Source: an uncultured Pseudomonadales bacterium
GTDB taxonomy: Bacteria > Pseudomonadota > Gammaproteobacteria > Pseudomonadales > Cellvibrionaceae
Length of the DNA: 64,000 nt
NCBI GenBank assembly: GCA_947489425.1
Contig: CANLDL010000004.1
Coordinates: 390,798-454,797 of the forward strand
Direction of reading: 5' to 3'
The notes under the pieces are model-generated. The model did not search any database, was not told the DNA's origin, and saw only the letters and a list, made by a program, of their open reading frames with translations. Shown piece after piece: positions 51,380-58,802 of the stretch; within the stretch, counting starts at the first letter, position 1; every line of letters starts with the position of its first letter. Both the position numbers and the translations under genes were made by a program.

Positions 51380-52580
51380 GAGACCTTTGCACGATCTCAT
51401 AATTTTCGTCCTAAATTCTAAAATAGCGTAATTTTTGATAATTCATGCCGTTATTTTCGTTTTCAATCGTATCAAGCCTAATAAAGATGCCATATCTCCG
51501 TCGCAAGACGGATTACCTCTATGTACATTGAATAGAACTTCGATGAAGTAACATCGCTCGTTTGAGATTATGTGCAATGCACATTAATCCTAAACGTGCT
51601 TTGTTTCTTGCTATTCCAAGGTAACGCGTATTAGCCATTCCATGATGTTGCTTCAGTACTCCAAACGTTCTCTCTACAATACTTCGTGTTATTGAGATCT
51701 GTTGATTTTTTCTTTTTTGTTTCTCTGTTAGAGGTTTGTTGCGATAAGCACGTTCCAGTATTCGATTTTCTACACGTTTACTTTTAAGCGATTCATCTCG
51801 CTTCTGACTTTTATAGGCACTGTCTGCATACGCTTCCTTTTCCTGACCTGTCAGTAAACTTTCAAAGACCTGTGAGTCATGTACGTTTCCAGCAGTAAAA
51901 TCGTAGCGTTTGATGTATCCATCTTCTTCTACATTGATATGGGCTTTGAAACCATACGTTGTTTTACGCATGCCATCTGAGCCATTCTTTACGTTGTAAG
52001 CTGCTTCTTTATCCTGTGTGTTATTTCCTTGTTTGTCTTTGTTTGGACGATTGTTCTTGGCTTTAATCACACTCGCGTCGATGATACTGATTTCTCCACT
52101 TCTTATTATCAGACCTCTATCTCCGAGCTATAGATTAACTTCTTCGAGTAAAGACTCGTATAAATTCAGATCCTCTAATAGATTACGAAAACGCCAAAAG
52201 GTCGAATGATCTGGGACGTTCTCACTTAAGCTAAGACCAACAAAACGGCGAAACAGTAAATCACGAGCGAGTTTTTTTCTAAAGCTGGATCACTTAGGCT
52301 ATACCAGCTTTGAAGGAGTAAGGCTTTGTACATCATCAAAGGTGGCCATGCTTTTTCACCTTGAGACTTAACATGGATCTCTTTGAGTAGTGATTCTATT
52401 CTCGACCAGTTGATCAAGTCATGTGCATCATCGAGTTCTTCTACTGCTTTGTGGTTTTTAACAAGATCATCTGCAAAACTGCGTTGTGTGATATTTTTCC
52501 AAACCATTTTTAGCGTCTAATTAGATAAAGCTCTATTATGCTATATTTAGTGATCTTTTACTTTCTCGTGCAAAAGTCTC
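51380..52580 (-). mobile_element. IS5-family insertion sequence (1201 bp)
   Basis: Terminal inverted repeats GAGACCTTTGCACGA (left) and TCGTGCAAAAGTCTC (right) match at 14 of 15 positions. The single transposase gene runs on the minus strand and is of IS5 type. The transposase is broken or needs recoding (see its entry). Confidence 0.88.
51519..52507 (-). pseudogene. IS5-family DDE transposase with a frame shift and an amber codon
   Basis: The N-terminal part starts at the ATG at 52507 (MVWKNITQRSFADDLVKN) and carries the IS5-type WYSLSDPALEK segment, then leaves frame at a 7-A run (near 52272-52278), in codons GAA AAA AAC. This matches the -1 slippery pattern A AAA AAC, so programmed frameshifting is possible. 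In the second frame LARDLLFRRFVGL and PDHSTFWRFRNLLEDL follow, then a TAG replaces an expected Gln (EVNL-stop-LGDRG, near 52129). After it come the catalytic residues in SIIDASVIKAKN, YADSAYKS and SIVERTFGVLKQHHG. About 330 codons in all. Confidence 0.85.
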
Positions 52581-52730
52581 TAATAAGTGAGAAATAGATT
52601 CATACTGGTTAAAGTGAGAATTTGGGCTTGGTATTGCTAAGAAAACTGATGCTGATTCCACAAGGCTAATACTTTATAAATCGTAAGTGAAAACATCCTA
52701 AAAGGTAGGGGGTGTTTTTCTTTTTGTAGG

Positions 52731-52801
52731 TTGGGCTGAGGTACTAAGCCCAATATGATTCTTTAGATTTGAGAATCATTGGCTTTCTATCGTCAGCCCA
52801 A
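52731..52801. repeat. Nested 71-bp inverted repeat
   Basis: TTGGGCTGA at 52731-52739 pairs with TCAGCCCAA at 52793-52801; inside, ATGATTCT pairs with AGAATCAT around a 9-nt loop, and AAGCC pairs loosely with GGCTT. It could fold into a long hairpin. It lacks integron core sites, so it is not an attC. Confidence 0.7.
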
Positions 52802-52868
52802 TCTAGTGAGCTAATAAAAACATATTAACTTTCCTCAAAGTTAATCATGGACATACTCTCAAAAAGAT

Positions 52869-52905
52869 TGCATAATTACCATGAATTATGTAAGGTAATT
52901 ATGCA
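52869..52905. repeat. 12-bp perfect inverted repeat
   Basis: TGCATAATTACC (52869-52880) and GGTAATTATGCA (52894-52905), 13-nt spacer. The half-site TGCATAATTA shares GCATAATTA with the tandem repeats that follow, which suggests one binding protein or replication of one motif. Confidence 0.8.
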
Positions 52906-52924
52906 GTACAAATAAAAAAGTATT

Positions 52925-52988
52925 GCATAATTATTAAAACGCATAATTATTAAAACGCATAATTATTAAAACGCATAATTATTAAAAC
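52925..52988 (+). repeat. Four tandem copies of a 16-bp repeat
   Basis: GCATAATTATTAAAAC is repeated exactly four times without spacers, ending 22 bp before the ATG of the first cargo gene. It may be an operator cluster or a slipped-strand expansion in the leader. Confidence 0.95.
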
Positions 52989-53010
52989 TAATGTCATTAA
53001 GGATTAAATT

Positions 53011-53712
53011 ATGTTTATTTTCAAAAGATCCAATCTCCCATATTATTTAATTATTAAAATTGCTTTACTCGCGATTTCTGTTTTATTGTATATATCCCCG
53101 CTATCTTCATCTCCCGCCTATGCTGCAGATTGTACAAAAGGCGACTCAAATAAACGCTATAGATGCAATTTTACCAAAGGCAAATGGTGGAAGGGAGTAA
53201 GAGCGCCCTCAAAATCAGGGCAAAGACTTGTACATGATGATGGAGAGGTTTGGTTTAATCAACTTCTTAACACAGTAACTAATAATAGTGAAATTGTTGT
53301 CAATTCACAGAGACGAACAAGTTTTCTTGATCGTGCGGCCACTGACCGAAGAATACGAGTTAAAGACAATACAAGAGGCTCAGCAGTTTTAGCAGGGCAG
53401 TTCATACTTGGTTTATCTATACCTGTTTCCGTAATTTGGTCAAACACAAATCAAATAAAGACTTTATCTGCGATTGCATCTGTTGGTGCAAATACATTAT
53501 ATAATATAGTTGCAACGCACTGGAGGTGGGCAGCAAACGATGGCAACAGATTTAACTTTAACAAAGGTCTGTGTTATTACTCAGTATCAACTGGAACAAG
53601 AACCTTCCGGAAAAAATTCTCAATCACAAACAACCCTCCCAGATTAATTTATAGCCCTAGGCATGTTACTTATGGTTGGTACAGCAATGAATTTACTCCT
53701 GTTTGTAAATAA
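53011..53712 (+). CDS. Exported protein of unknown function (cargo 1)
   Basis: Protein of 233 residues with an N-terminal hydrophobic signal (about 13-30) and a likely cleavage after PAYAA (about residue 39). The mature part begins DCTKGDSNKRYRCNF and is rich in Trp, Arg and Asn, with a Gly/Ala/Val-rich stretch at about 125-165 that may be a membrane-active segment (SAVLAGQFILGLSIPVSVIW region). Four Cys in total, so disulfides are possible. I recognise no family. It is followed by a strong hairpin. Confidence 0.8.
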   Translation: MFIFKRSNLPYYLIIKIALLAISVLLYISPLSSSPAYAADCTKGDSNKRYRCNFTKGKWWKGVRAPSKSGQRLVHDDGEVWFNQLLNTVTNNSEIVVNSQRRTSFLDRAATDRRIRVKDNTRGSAVLAGQFILGLSIPVSVIWSNTNQIKTLSAIASVGANTLYNIVATHWRWAANDGNRFNFNKGLCYYSVSTGTRTFRKKFSITNNPPRLIYSPRHVTYGWYSNEFTPVCK

Positions 53713-53738
53713 CTAAGTTAAATTATATTTAGTATCAA

Positions 53739-53791
53739 TAAAATGAGTACAGATAATGTTTTTTAAATTTTTATTATCTGTACTCATTTTA
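53739..53791. terminator. Perfect 19-bp hairpin between cargo 1 and cargo 2
   Basis: TAAAATGAGTACAGATAAT (53739-53757) pairs fully with 53773-53791 around a T/A-rich 15-nt loop. The 3' arm ends in TTTTA. It is probably a bidirectional terminator, with cargo 2 having its own start signals just after it. Confidence 0.7.
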
Positions 53792-53829
53792 TAAACCTTG
53801 GTTTGCTCTTCATTAAGGATCATAAAACG

Positions 53830-55077
53830 GTGTCTAATTTAAATTATTTTTTATGTCTAATACTAGGAATTGCATCTGGTGTGGCTGTGGCAAAATGGCA
53901 AACTACTAATTTAACTATTAATAATCAACTTGCTACAAATAATAACGCGTTAAATGACACTCAATTTATTAACGACAGCTCTGCATTAAAAAACACACCC
54001 ACTATTACAGATACCAAACAATTAAAAAACTCACAAACTATAACTACTCAGTCAGTTACGAATAATCAGTCTTTAACAAATTTAAAAAAGAATATCAGTA
54101 CCGATAGTGAGGGTAGTAAAAAGTTAAATAGTGATAATGAAACAAAAGATGTTTATATTGAACTTTTTCGATTAGATGAAAATACCGATTACAATGAAAG
54201 GTTATCGACCTTAGATACAGAAGAATTACAAAAAATAAAAATGGATAAAGCGTTAGCCTCTCAGATACTTTTAACATATTGGGCAAAGAAAAACCCTAGT
54301 GCTGCATGGGATTGGACCTTAAATAATGAACATAGAATAGCAAACACACGTTCTCAGTTTAAGGTTATTTTAGAATACTTAAAAATTGATCCTATAGGGG
54401 CCGAACAAGCCTTAGAAAATTTATCTGATTCTGCATCTAACTTAAAAAATGATGCTCTAGAAGTAGCAGCTTCAAATTTTTATTACGATAATCCTTTGGA
54501 TGTTGAAAAATTTTCTGATCAATTCTCCTCAGAAGAATTTAAGGGTCGAGCTGTTCTTTTTATGACAAAGCATCTGGACAGTAACAAGGGATCCGAATCT
54601 AGCTTGAAATACTTACAACAACAATCGTATCTATTACCAGAAGAAGCAATTCAAAGCATTGGGATTTCAATTGGTCAAAACATGATAACCAGCGCTATTG
54701 ACAACAGGAGTATCGATGAAAAATACGATTCACTCATTAATTCAAGTAATGACAAAAAAATCCGCCGAGCAGCAATTTCTGGATTTTTAGAGAATTTAGC
54801 AACTTATGACTCTAATCAAGTTATTGATAAAATTAATATTCTTTCTGATCCAGATGATAAAAACAGCGCTATTTTGAGTGTTTTAAGAAACGATAGCATA
54901 GATACTCTGTCATCAATTTCTATTGCTAAAAATTTAACAGATGATGAGACTCGAGAAAATGCTATGTTAAAGATAATCAGTAATTGGATATCTAAAAATG
55001 ATGAAACAGACATTTCTCAGCTTCTAAATCATGAGGAATTAGGGACTAACATAAAGCAATTGGTGCAGGATTTATAA
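53830..55077 (+). CDS. Membrane-anchored helical-repeat protein (cargo 2)
   Basis: The GTG at 53830 has AAGGA upstream and gives 415 residues; the frame is open to a TTG at 53803. One transmembrane anchor (YFLCLILGIASGVAVA) is followed by a long Asn/Thr-rich linker with degenerate repeats (to about 110), then an all-helical region with repeats such as YWAKKNPSAAWDWTLNN. The pattern W-(x)4-(N/D)P-x2-A-x2-W is shared with cargo 3. Probably periplasmic. No family recognised. Confidence 0.8.
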   Translation: MSNLNYFLCLILGIASGVAVAKWQTTNLTINNQLATNNNALNDTQFINDSSALKNTPTITDTKQLKNSQTITTQSVTNNQSLTNLKKNISTDSEGSKKLNSDNETKDVYIELFRLDENTDYNERLSTLDTEELQKIKMDKALASQILLTYWAKKNPSAAWDWTLNNEHRIANTRSQFKVILEYLKIDPIGAEQALENLSDSASNLKNDALEVAASNFYYDNPLDVEKFSDQFSSEEFKGRAVLFMTKHLDSNKGSESSLKYLQQQSYLLPEEAIQSIGISIGQNMITSAIDNRSIDEKYDSLINSSNDKKIRRAAISGFLENLATYDSNQVIDKINILSDPDDKNSAILSVLRNDSIDTLSSISIAKNLTDDETRENAMLKIISNWISKNDETDISQLLNHEELGTNIKQLVQDL

Positions 55078-55096
55078 TTAACTTATAAATATATTT

Positions 55097-56281
55097 ATGA
55101 AAATAATCAATAAAAATATAAACCTAAAAATAGTTTTAATATTATTCTCACTTAGTTTCTTATTAGGATATACCGCCTTTCATAAATTTTTTGCAACAAA
55201 TAAGGGAATATCTGAACCTATTAAACAAACATCTGTTTCTAAAAAACAGCTTCTATCAAATAATAAAGTATCTACAGATAAAAAAAATAATGATGCTAAT
55301 AACAGTAATAATACCAAGATAAAAGATTCTGATTCTTTACAGATGAAAACTTTAGCTAAATATAAAATTAATGCAGAAACAAATTTTACTGCCTTACTGG
55401 AAAAAATAATAAACAGCGACACAGAATATGCTTTAAAAAAACACGAACAGGATGAAGTGTTTGCCCTATGGAGCCAGAATGATCCACAAGAGGCAATATT
55501 ATGGCTACAAGGTGTAGGGAATTTTTTATTTGAAGATAATACTCGAAAATCAAACTTGTTACACACTGCCCTTTTAGAGTACTCAAAAAAAGATTTACCA
55601 GCAACAGAATTATTAGTATCTGAGTTTGATGAGGGCCTTCAAGAAAGTTTTATTTTGACTTACATACGTTCTAACGCGGTAAGTACAGGAATAATTGAGG
55701 ATGATATTGTCGCTATTAATTCACTTTTTTCTAATGAGCGTTTAAAAAGTAAGGCGGTAAGAACGCTTATAGACGAATACGTTATATTAAAACCAGATCA
55801 AGCACTAAAAGGCTTAAGTCAAATCACTGATAATGAAAACCCAGTACGACATGATTTACAGGTATATCAAGCGGCTTTTTTCTTATCAGAAAACAGTGAG
55901 TCGGCAATTTCAGAGGCTGAGATAAGTAATTACCCAAAACCTTTACAAGAATCTATAACCCAAGGCGTAACAAGTAATTTGGTATATAAAAACCCAGAGG
56001 AAGCTTATAATTGGGTTATGGGTATGCAGCAAGGTGAAATTAAAGATCATGCGATTAAGGAATTTCTTAAAGCAGATATTGATATAGATTATTCTACGAG
56101 TCTTGAAATGTCTTCTCATATTGAAAATGAAAATCAGCAGCTCGCAGCAATACTTCGTAGTGTTTCAGAAAATAGAAAAGCTAACCCAGATACTTTAAAA
56201 GAATTTCTTACTAATTCAGCGGGATTATCGTCTCGTAATAAAGAGATGATTGAGAAACTTACTATTACAACTGATAGATAA
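55097..56281 (+). CDS. Membrane-anchored helical-repeat protein (cargo 3), paralogue of cargo 2
   Basis: Protein of 394 residues, starting 19 bp after the cargo 2 stop. It has the same plan: an N-terminal transmembrane anchor (about 10-27), an Asn/Lys/Ser-rich linker (to about 80) and a helical region with repeats. LWSQNDPQEAILWLQGV and VYKNPEEAYNWVMGMQ share the W-x-N/D-P-x2-A-x2-W plan of cargo 2. The two probably arose by duplication and may work together. Function unknown. Confidence 0.8.
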   Translation: MKIINKNINLKIVLILFSLSFLLGYTAFHKFFATNKGISEPIKQTSVSKKQLLSNNKVSTDKKNNDANNSNNTKIKDSDSLQMKTLAKYKINAETNFTALLEKIINSDTEYALKKHEQDEVFALWSQNDPQEAILWLQGVGNFLFEDNTRKSNLLHTALLEYSKKDLPATELLVSEFDEGLQESFILTYIRSNAVSTGIIEDDIVAINSLFSNERLKSKAVRTLIDEYVILKPDQALKGLSQITDNENPVRHDLQVYQAAFFLSENSESAISEAEISNYPKPLQESITQGVTSNLVYKNPEEAYNWVMGMQQGEIKDHAIKEFLKADIDIDYSTSLEMSSHIENENQQLAAILRSVSENRKANPDTLKEFLTNSAGLSSRNKEMIEKLTITTDR

Positions 56282-56290
56282 TAACTAGTA

Positions 56291-56456
56291 GAGACCTTTG
56301 CACGATCTCATAATTTTCGTCCTAAATTCTAATATAGCGTAATTTTTGATAATTCACGCCGTTATTTATGTTTTCAATCGTATTTTTAGCGTCTAATTAG
56401 ATAAAGCTATATTATGCTATATTTAGTGATCTTTTACTTTCTCGTGCAAAAGTCTC
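56291..56456 (-). mobile_element. 166-bp MITE-like derivative of the IS5-family element
   Basis: Its first ~98 bp match the left end of the full IS (51380 onward) and its last ~70 bp match the right end (up to 52580), with a handful of differences; the transposase is deleted. The join lies near TCGTAT-TTTTAGCG. Both terminal repeats are intact (GAGACCTTTGCACGA and TCGTGCAAAAGTCTC), so it could be moved by the IS transposase in trans. Confidence 0.93.
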
Positions 56457-56461
56457 AGATC
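56457..56461 (+). repeat. Right AGATC target-site duplication of the composite element
   Basis: AGATC immediately right of the derivative element, matching 51375-51379. Confidence 0.7.
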
Positions 56462-56855
56462 CTTTAAAACTTCTATTCTTACTTATAGCTGTAGAAGCAG
56501 TTTCAAAATTACATGATAATTTTTTGGACAGCGGTTATTCTAAAAAATACGTAAACGATTTTTTGAAAAATTCACTACCGAAGAAGATAAGCAGTTTATT
56601 CTAGATAATATCGAAATATGTAGAAAAGACGATACAATTTTACAAGATATAACAAACACACTTTATGCAATTCGTTGTGATGTAGTCCACGAAGGTAAGT
56701 ATTGGAGTTTTGATTTTGCAAACAAAAAACATAATTCTATTCTAACATTTGGTGAAGACCAGCAAATATTAAGAGTCACACTTCACTACCAACAATTTAG
56801 GGATATAATTGCTTCATCAATAATTAGAGCAACAACTGATATTCTTAATTCATAA
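56457..56855 (+). pseudogene. 3' part of the first cassette gene (HEPN-like), frameshifted
   Basis: The frame starting at 56458 (DPLKLLFLLIAVEAVSKLHD) is the continuation of the ORF at 51193. It leaves frame at a 6-T run (56559-56564); with one more T it reads DFFEKFTTEEDKQFILDNIE and goes on to the stop at 56853-56855, just before the first attC. YAIRCDVVHEGKYW contains R-x4-H, the motif of HEPN ribonucleases, so the intact protein may have been an RNase-type toxin or defence effector. No start codon survives here. Confidence 0.75.
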
Positions 56856-56858
56856 AGT

Positions 56859-56930
56859 GCCTAACAAGTTGCATCATTGGAAAAAAGACTCGCTCGCGCT
56901 CGCATTTTTCCACTGTGCAAGGCGTTATGT
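56859..56930 (+). other. attC site 1
   Basis: Starts GCCTAAC and ends GTTATGT, the integron RYYYAAC and GTTRRRY cores. TTGCATCATTGGAAAAA pairs with TTTTTCCACTGTGCAA inside, giving the folded attC hairpin with offset bases. It closes the cassette whose gene starts at 51193. Confidence 0.92.
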
Positions 56931-56954
56931 TTATGACACATCTGGCAATAACGA

Positions 56955-57251
56955 ATGAGTGAAAAGAATATCATCTCTTACATAGAAATTGATGATCCTA
57001 CAAATCAGACGAATCATGCTGTAGAGGTTTATGTAACTTTAACTGACGGTTCTAAGCGTTGGTGTTTCTTCCATTCACCAGAAACAATAAAAAATTGTGG
57101 TGATTTTTTAAAAAATACAAATATCCGTATTCATTATGGTGCAAAACATATGTTTGTAGTATCTGAGCTTAGTCAAAGTGTAATCAGACAAACGTTAAAC
57201 CAGCTTGATCAGGCAGGTGAAATTGTAGAATGCACAATAGACATAAAATAA
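56955..57251 (+). CDS. Cassette protein of unknown function, 98 residues
   Basis: Small soluble alpha/beta-looking protein (SEKNIISYIEIDDPTNQTN...). YVTLTDGSKRWCFFHSPE and VVSELSQSVIRQTLNQL suggest a strand-helix layout. I recognise no domain. It starts 24 bp after the core of attC 1 and ends just before attC 2, so it is the single gene of a cassette. No obvious promoter. Confidence 0.8.
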   Translation: MSEKNIISYIEIDDPTNQTNHAVEVYVTLTDGSKRWCFFHSPETIKNCGDFLKNTNIRIHYGAKHMFVVSELSQSVIRQTLNQLDQAGEIVECTIDIK

Positions 57252-57252
57252 A

Positions 57253-57330
57253 ACATAACAAAAACGTTAAATACGCTTCCTATCGGTCGCCGGACTCCGC
57301 GTTGCTCCGCCGTTTACGTGGGCGTTAGCA
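57253..57330 (+). other. attC site 2
   Basis: Inverse core ACATAAC and core GTTAGCA, both one or two bases off consensus. GCC(G)GACTCCGCG and CGCGTTGCTCCGCC supply part of the inner stem; GTTAAATACG pairs with CGTTTACGTGGGC near the ends. Confidence 0.8.
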
Positions 57331-57343
57331 GCCAAGAGAATTT

Positions 57344-57754
57344 ATGTGCGTACTAAAAATATATAGTGATACATTTTCGTTTAAGGCGTTTTCCGAAGAT
57401 ACTGATATTCCTGTTTATAGTGTATTTGATAAAGGGGAATATCGTAATAAGAAACAGACTAGGGTGGCTAAACATAACGTTTTATCTCTTGATGTGTCTG
57501 ATAGAGAATGGGACGATTTTCCCGGTCAAGCAGCTGACGCCATAAATTTTCTCTCGAAGCATTATGACGAATTGTTAAAGCTATTAAGCAGCGTAGAAGA
57601 TGTTAATGCCTGCTTAGATTTTCCGATTTACTCTCGGTTGAGTAGTGAAATTATTAATCAAAATGACTATATTCCAAGGGGCTTGATCTCACTAGCTGGA
57701 AAGTTAAACTTAGAGATTGGGATGTCGCAATATTCAAGAGATGCGTTTGAGTAA
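57344..57754 (+). CDS. Cassette protein of unknown function, 136 residues
   Basis: Soluble protein of 136 residues (MCVLKIYSDTFSFKAFSED...). It contains FPGQAADAINFLSKHYDELL, a helical segment, and no hydrophobic anchor. I recognise no family. Gene and attC spacing are normal for a single-gene cassette (13 bp after the core of attC 2). Confidence 0.8.
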   Translation: MCVLKIYSDTFSFKAFSEDTDIPVYSVFDKGEYRNKKQTRVAKHNVLSLDVSDREWDDFPGQAADAINFLSKHYDELLKLLSSVEDVNACLDFPIYSRLSSEIINQNDYIPRGLISLAGKLNLEIGMSQYSRDAFE

Positions 57755-57758
57755 TGTC

Positions 57759-57872
57759 AGCTAACAAGTTTGTCAACTGGACATTTTTTTCTACGCTCCT
57801 TTTTGCGGTGGCTCCGCCATTTTACCGCAAAAATCCACTCCACAAAAAATGCCAGTTACAAAGGCGTTACGT
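57759..57872 (+). other. attC site 3
   Basis: AGCTAAC to GTTACGT, 114 bp, the longest uninterrupted site here. AACTGGACATTTTTT pairs with AAAAAATGCCAGTT, and an inner TTTTTGCGGTGG / CCATTTTACCGCAAAAA stem makes a long hairpin. Confidence 0.88.
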
Positions 57873-57891
57873 TCCTTAGGAGTATAAGTTT

Positions 57892-58332
57892 GTGCCTGAA
57901 ATAGATTTAAGTGATACGGTAGGGTTAGGGCTGATTATTTCTTTAGACAGCGGAGTAGTTTATTCGAATCAAACGGGCGGGACTTCATGTTTACACCCTG
58001 AGCTTCAAGGTGTCTATATATCTATGCGAAATGATTACACGGAAGAACACAAAAAATTCCTTTCCCCTGAAGTAGAATTGAGTGATTTTTTTGAGGGTGT
58101 TAAGCACAGAGGTGCTGGTGCAACAAATGGTTTGGATTTGGATGATGTTGTCTTTATAGAGTCAGTGTTAGAAAAGTATAACTTAGATGGTAGCATTGAG
58201 ATTGCTAGAAACAGATTGCATGAATCACATGAGGCTTGGGTCAATGTTTCAATTACTGGTGATAGTGATGTGTTTTCTGGTTTTGGGCCATACCCTCGTA
58301 ATGCAATTTTAACTTGGGCTAATAGTGATTAA
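57892..58332 (+). CDS. Cassette protein resembling DUF6210
   Basis: Protein of 146 residues with a GTG start. LIISLDSGVVYSNQTGGTSC followed by LHPELQGVYIS resembles, from memory, the DUF6210 family (SGVVYxNQTGG and an ExxG segment). Function unknown. It is the only gene of its cassette. Confidence 0.7.
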   Translation: MPEIDLSDTVGLGLIISLDSGVVYSNQTGGTSCLHPELQGVYISMRNDYTEEHKKFLSPEVELSDFFEGVKHRGAGATNGLDLDDVVFIESVLEKYNLDGSIEIARNRLHESHEAWVNVSITGDSDVFSGFGPYPRNAILTWANSD

Positions 58333-58391
58333 ACGTAACAAGTCAAAGCACTCGGATAGCGTAAACGCTACCGGTGTTTGAGGCGTTAGGT
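58333..58391 (+). other. attC site 4
   Basis: ACGTAAC to GTTAGGT, 59 bp. CAAAGCACTCGGATAGCG pairs with CGCTACCGGTGTTTG, a short clean hairpin. Its arms share CAAAGCACTCGGA and CCGGTGTTTGAGGC with attC 5. Confidence 0.92.
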
Positions 58392-58397
58392 TCATAT

Positions 58398-58730
58398 ATG
58401 TGTATATCATGCCTTGATGAAAAAGATTGGGTTAAAGCTGATTACCGTAGTTTTGCATCATTTGCCCTTGATATTGAATATTTTGAACGGAAGCTGAAAA
58501 AAGAAGCGGTTGAATATGTTGAAGAAGGCTGGGGGCCAGCTAAAGCATTAATGTGTAAGTTTAATCAAAAACAGTTTTATATCATGTGTCTTGAGCATGC
58601 TGAGCCAGAATATAAAACGATTATTGATTTTTCATATCCATTTACAGGAAGCAATAGTTTTCTAAAAAGTATAATGGAAGAATTGAATATTAAAAATGAA
58701 AGCCTTACTTGGAAAAATAATGAAACCTAA
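58398..58730 (+). CDS. Cassette protein of unknown function, 110 residues
   Basis: I start at the ATG at 58398 (MCISCLDEKDWVKAD...), 6 bp after the attC 4 core; the frame extends upstream through the attC but that part is not coding. It has a CxxC near the N-terminus, a Lys/Glu-rich helix and a C-terminal region with no membrane segment. No family recognised. The stop codon TAA is part of the attC 5 inverse core. Confidence 0.78.
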   Translation: MCISCLDEKDWVKADYRSFASFALDIEYFERKLKKEAVEYVEEGWGPAKALMCKFNQKQFYIMCLEHAEPEYKTIIDFSYPFTGSNSFLKSIMEELNIKNESLTWKNNET

Positions 58731-58802
58731 CAAACCAAAGCACTCGGATTTTGAACTTCCCCCACTTTAGTGGACACCTTCTAATAACTTAGGAGGTGGC
58801 GA

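Larger units (their letters stand above)
52581..53010. promoter_or_regulatory. 430-bp gap upstream of the first cargo gene, rich in repeats
   Basis: No gene seen. It holds a terminator-like hairpin (AAAACATCC near 52691 against GGGGGTGTTTTT near 52709, followed by CTTTTT), a nested hairpin at 52731-52801, a 12-bp inverted repeat at 52869-52905 and four tandem 16-bp repeats at 52925-52988, all separately listed where strong. It should contain the promoter of the cargo genes. Confidence 0.5.
51380..56456. mobile_element. Composite transposon: IS5-family element + three cargo genes + 166-bp derivative
   Basis: The unit is bounded by a full IS (51380-52580) and a shortened copy in the same orientation (56291-56456), with AGATC on both outer sides. 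Removing it and one AGATC restores the reading frame of the host cassette gene, which shows that the unit inserted as one piece. The inner flanks of the two elements (TAATA after the IS, TAGTA before the derivative) do not match the outer ones. The cargo is visibly more AT-rich than the core genome. Confidence 0.72.

Noticed and set aside
51193..51402. Small ORF as a complete 69-residue gene
   Set aside because: Its last seven codons and stop belong to the IS end; the frame continues naturally at 56458.
52731..52801. Nested hairpin as an additional attC site
   Set aside because: It has neither RYYYAAC nor GTTRRRY at its ends.
52925..52988. Tandem 16-bp repeats as a CRISPR array
   Set aside because: There are no spacers between the units and no cas genes.
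50885..53010. A remnant integrase gene at the left end of the array
   Set aside because: I read both strands between the HIT gene and cargo 1 and found only the IS5-family transposase; no tyrosine-recombinase motifs.
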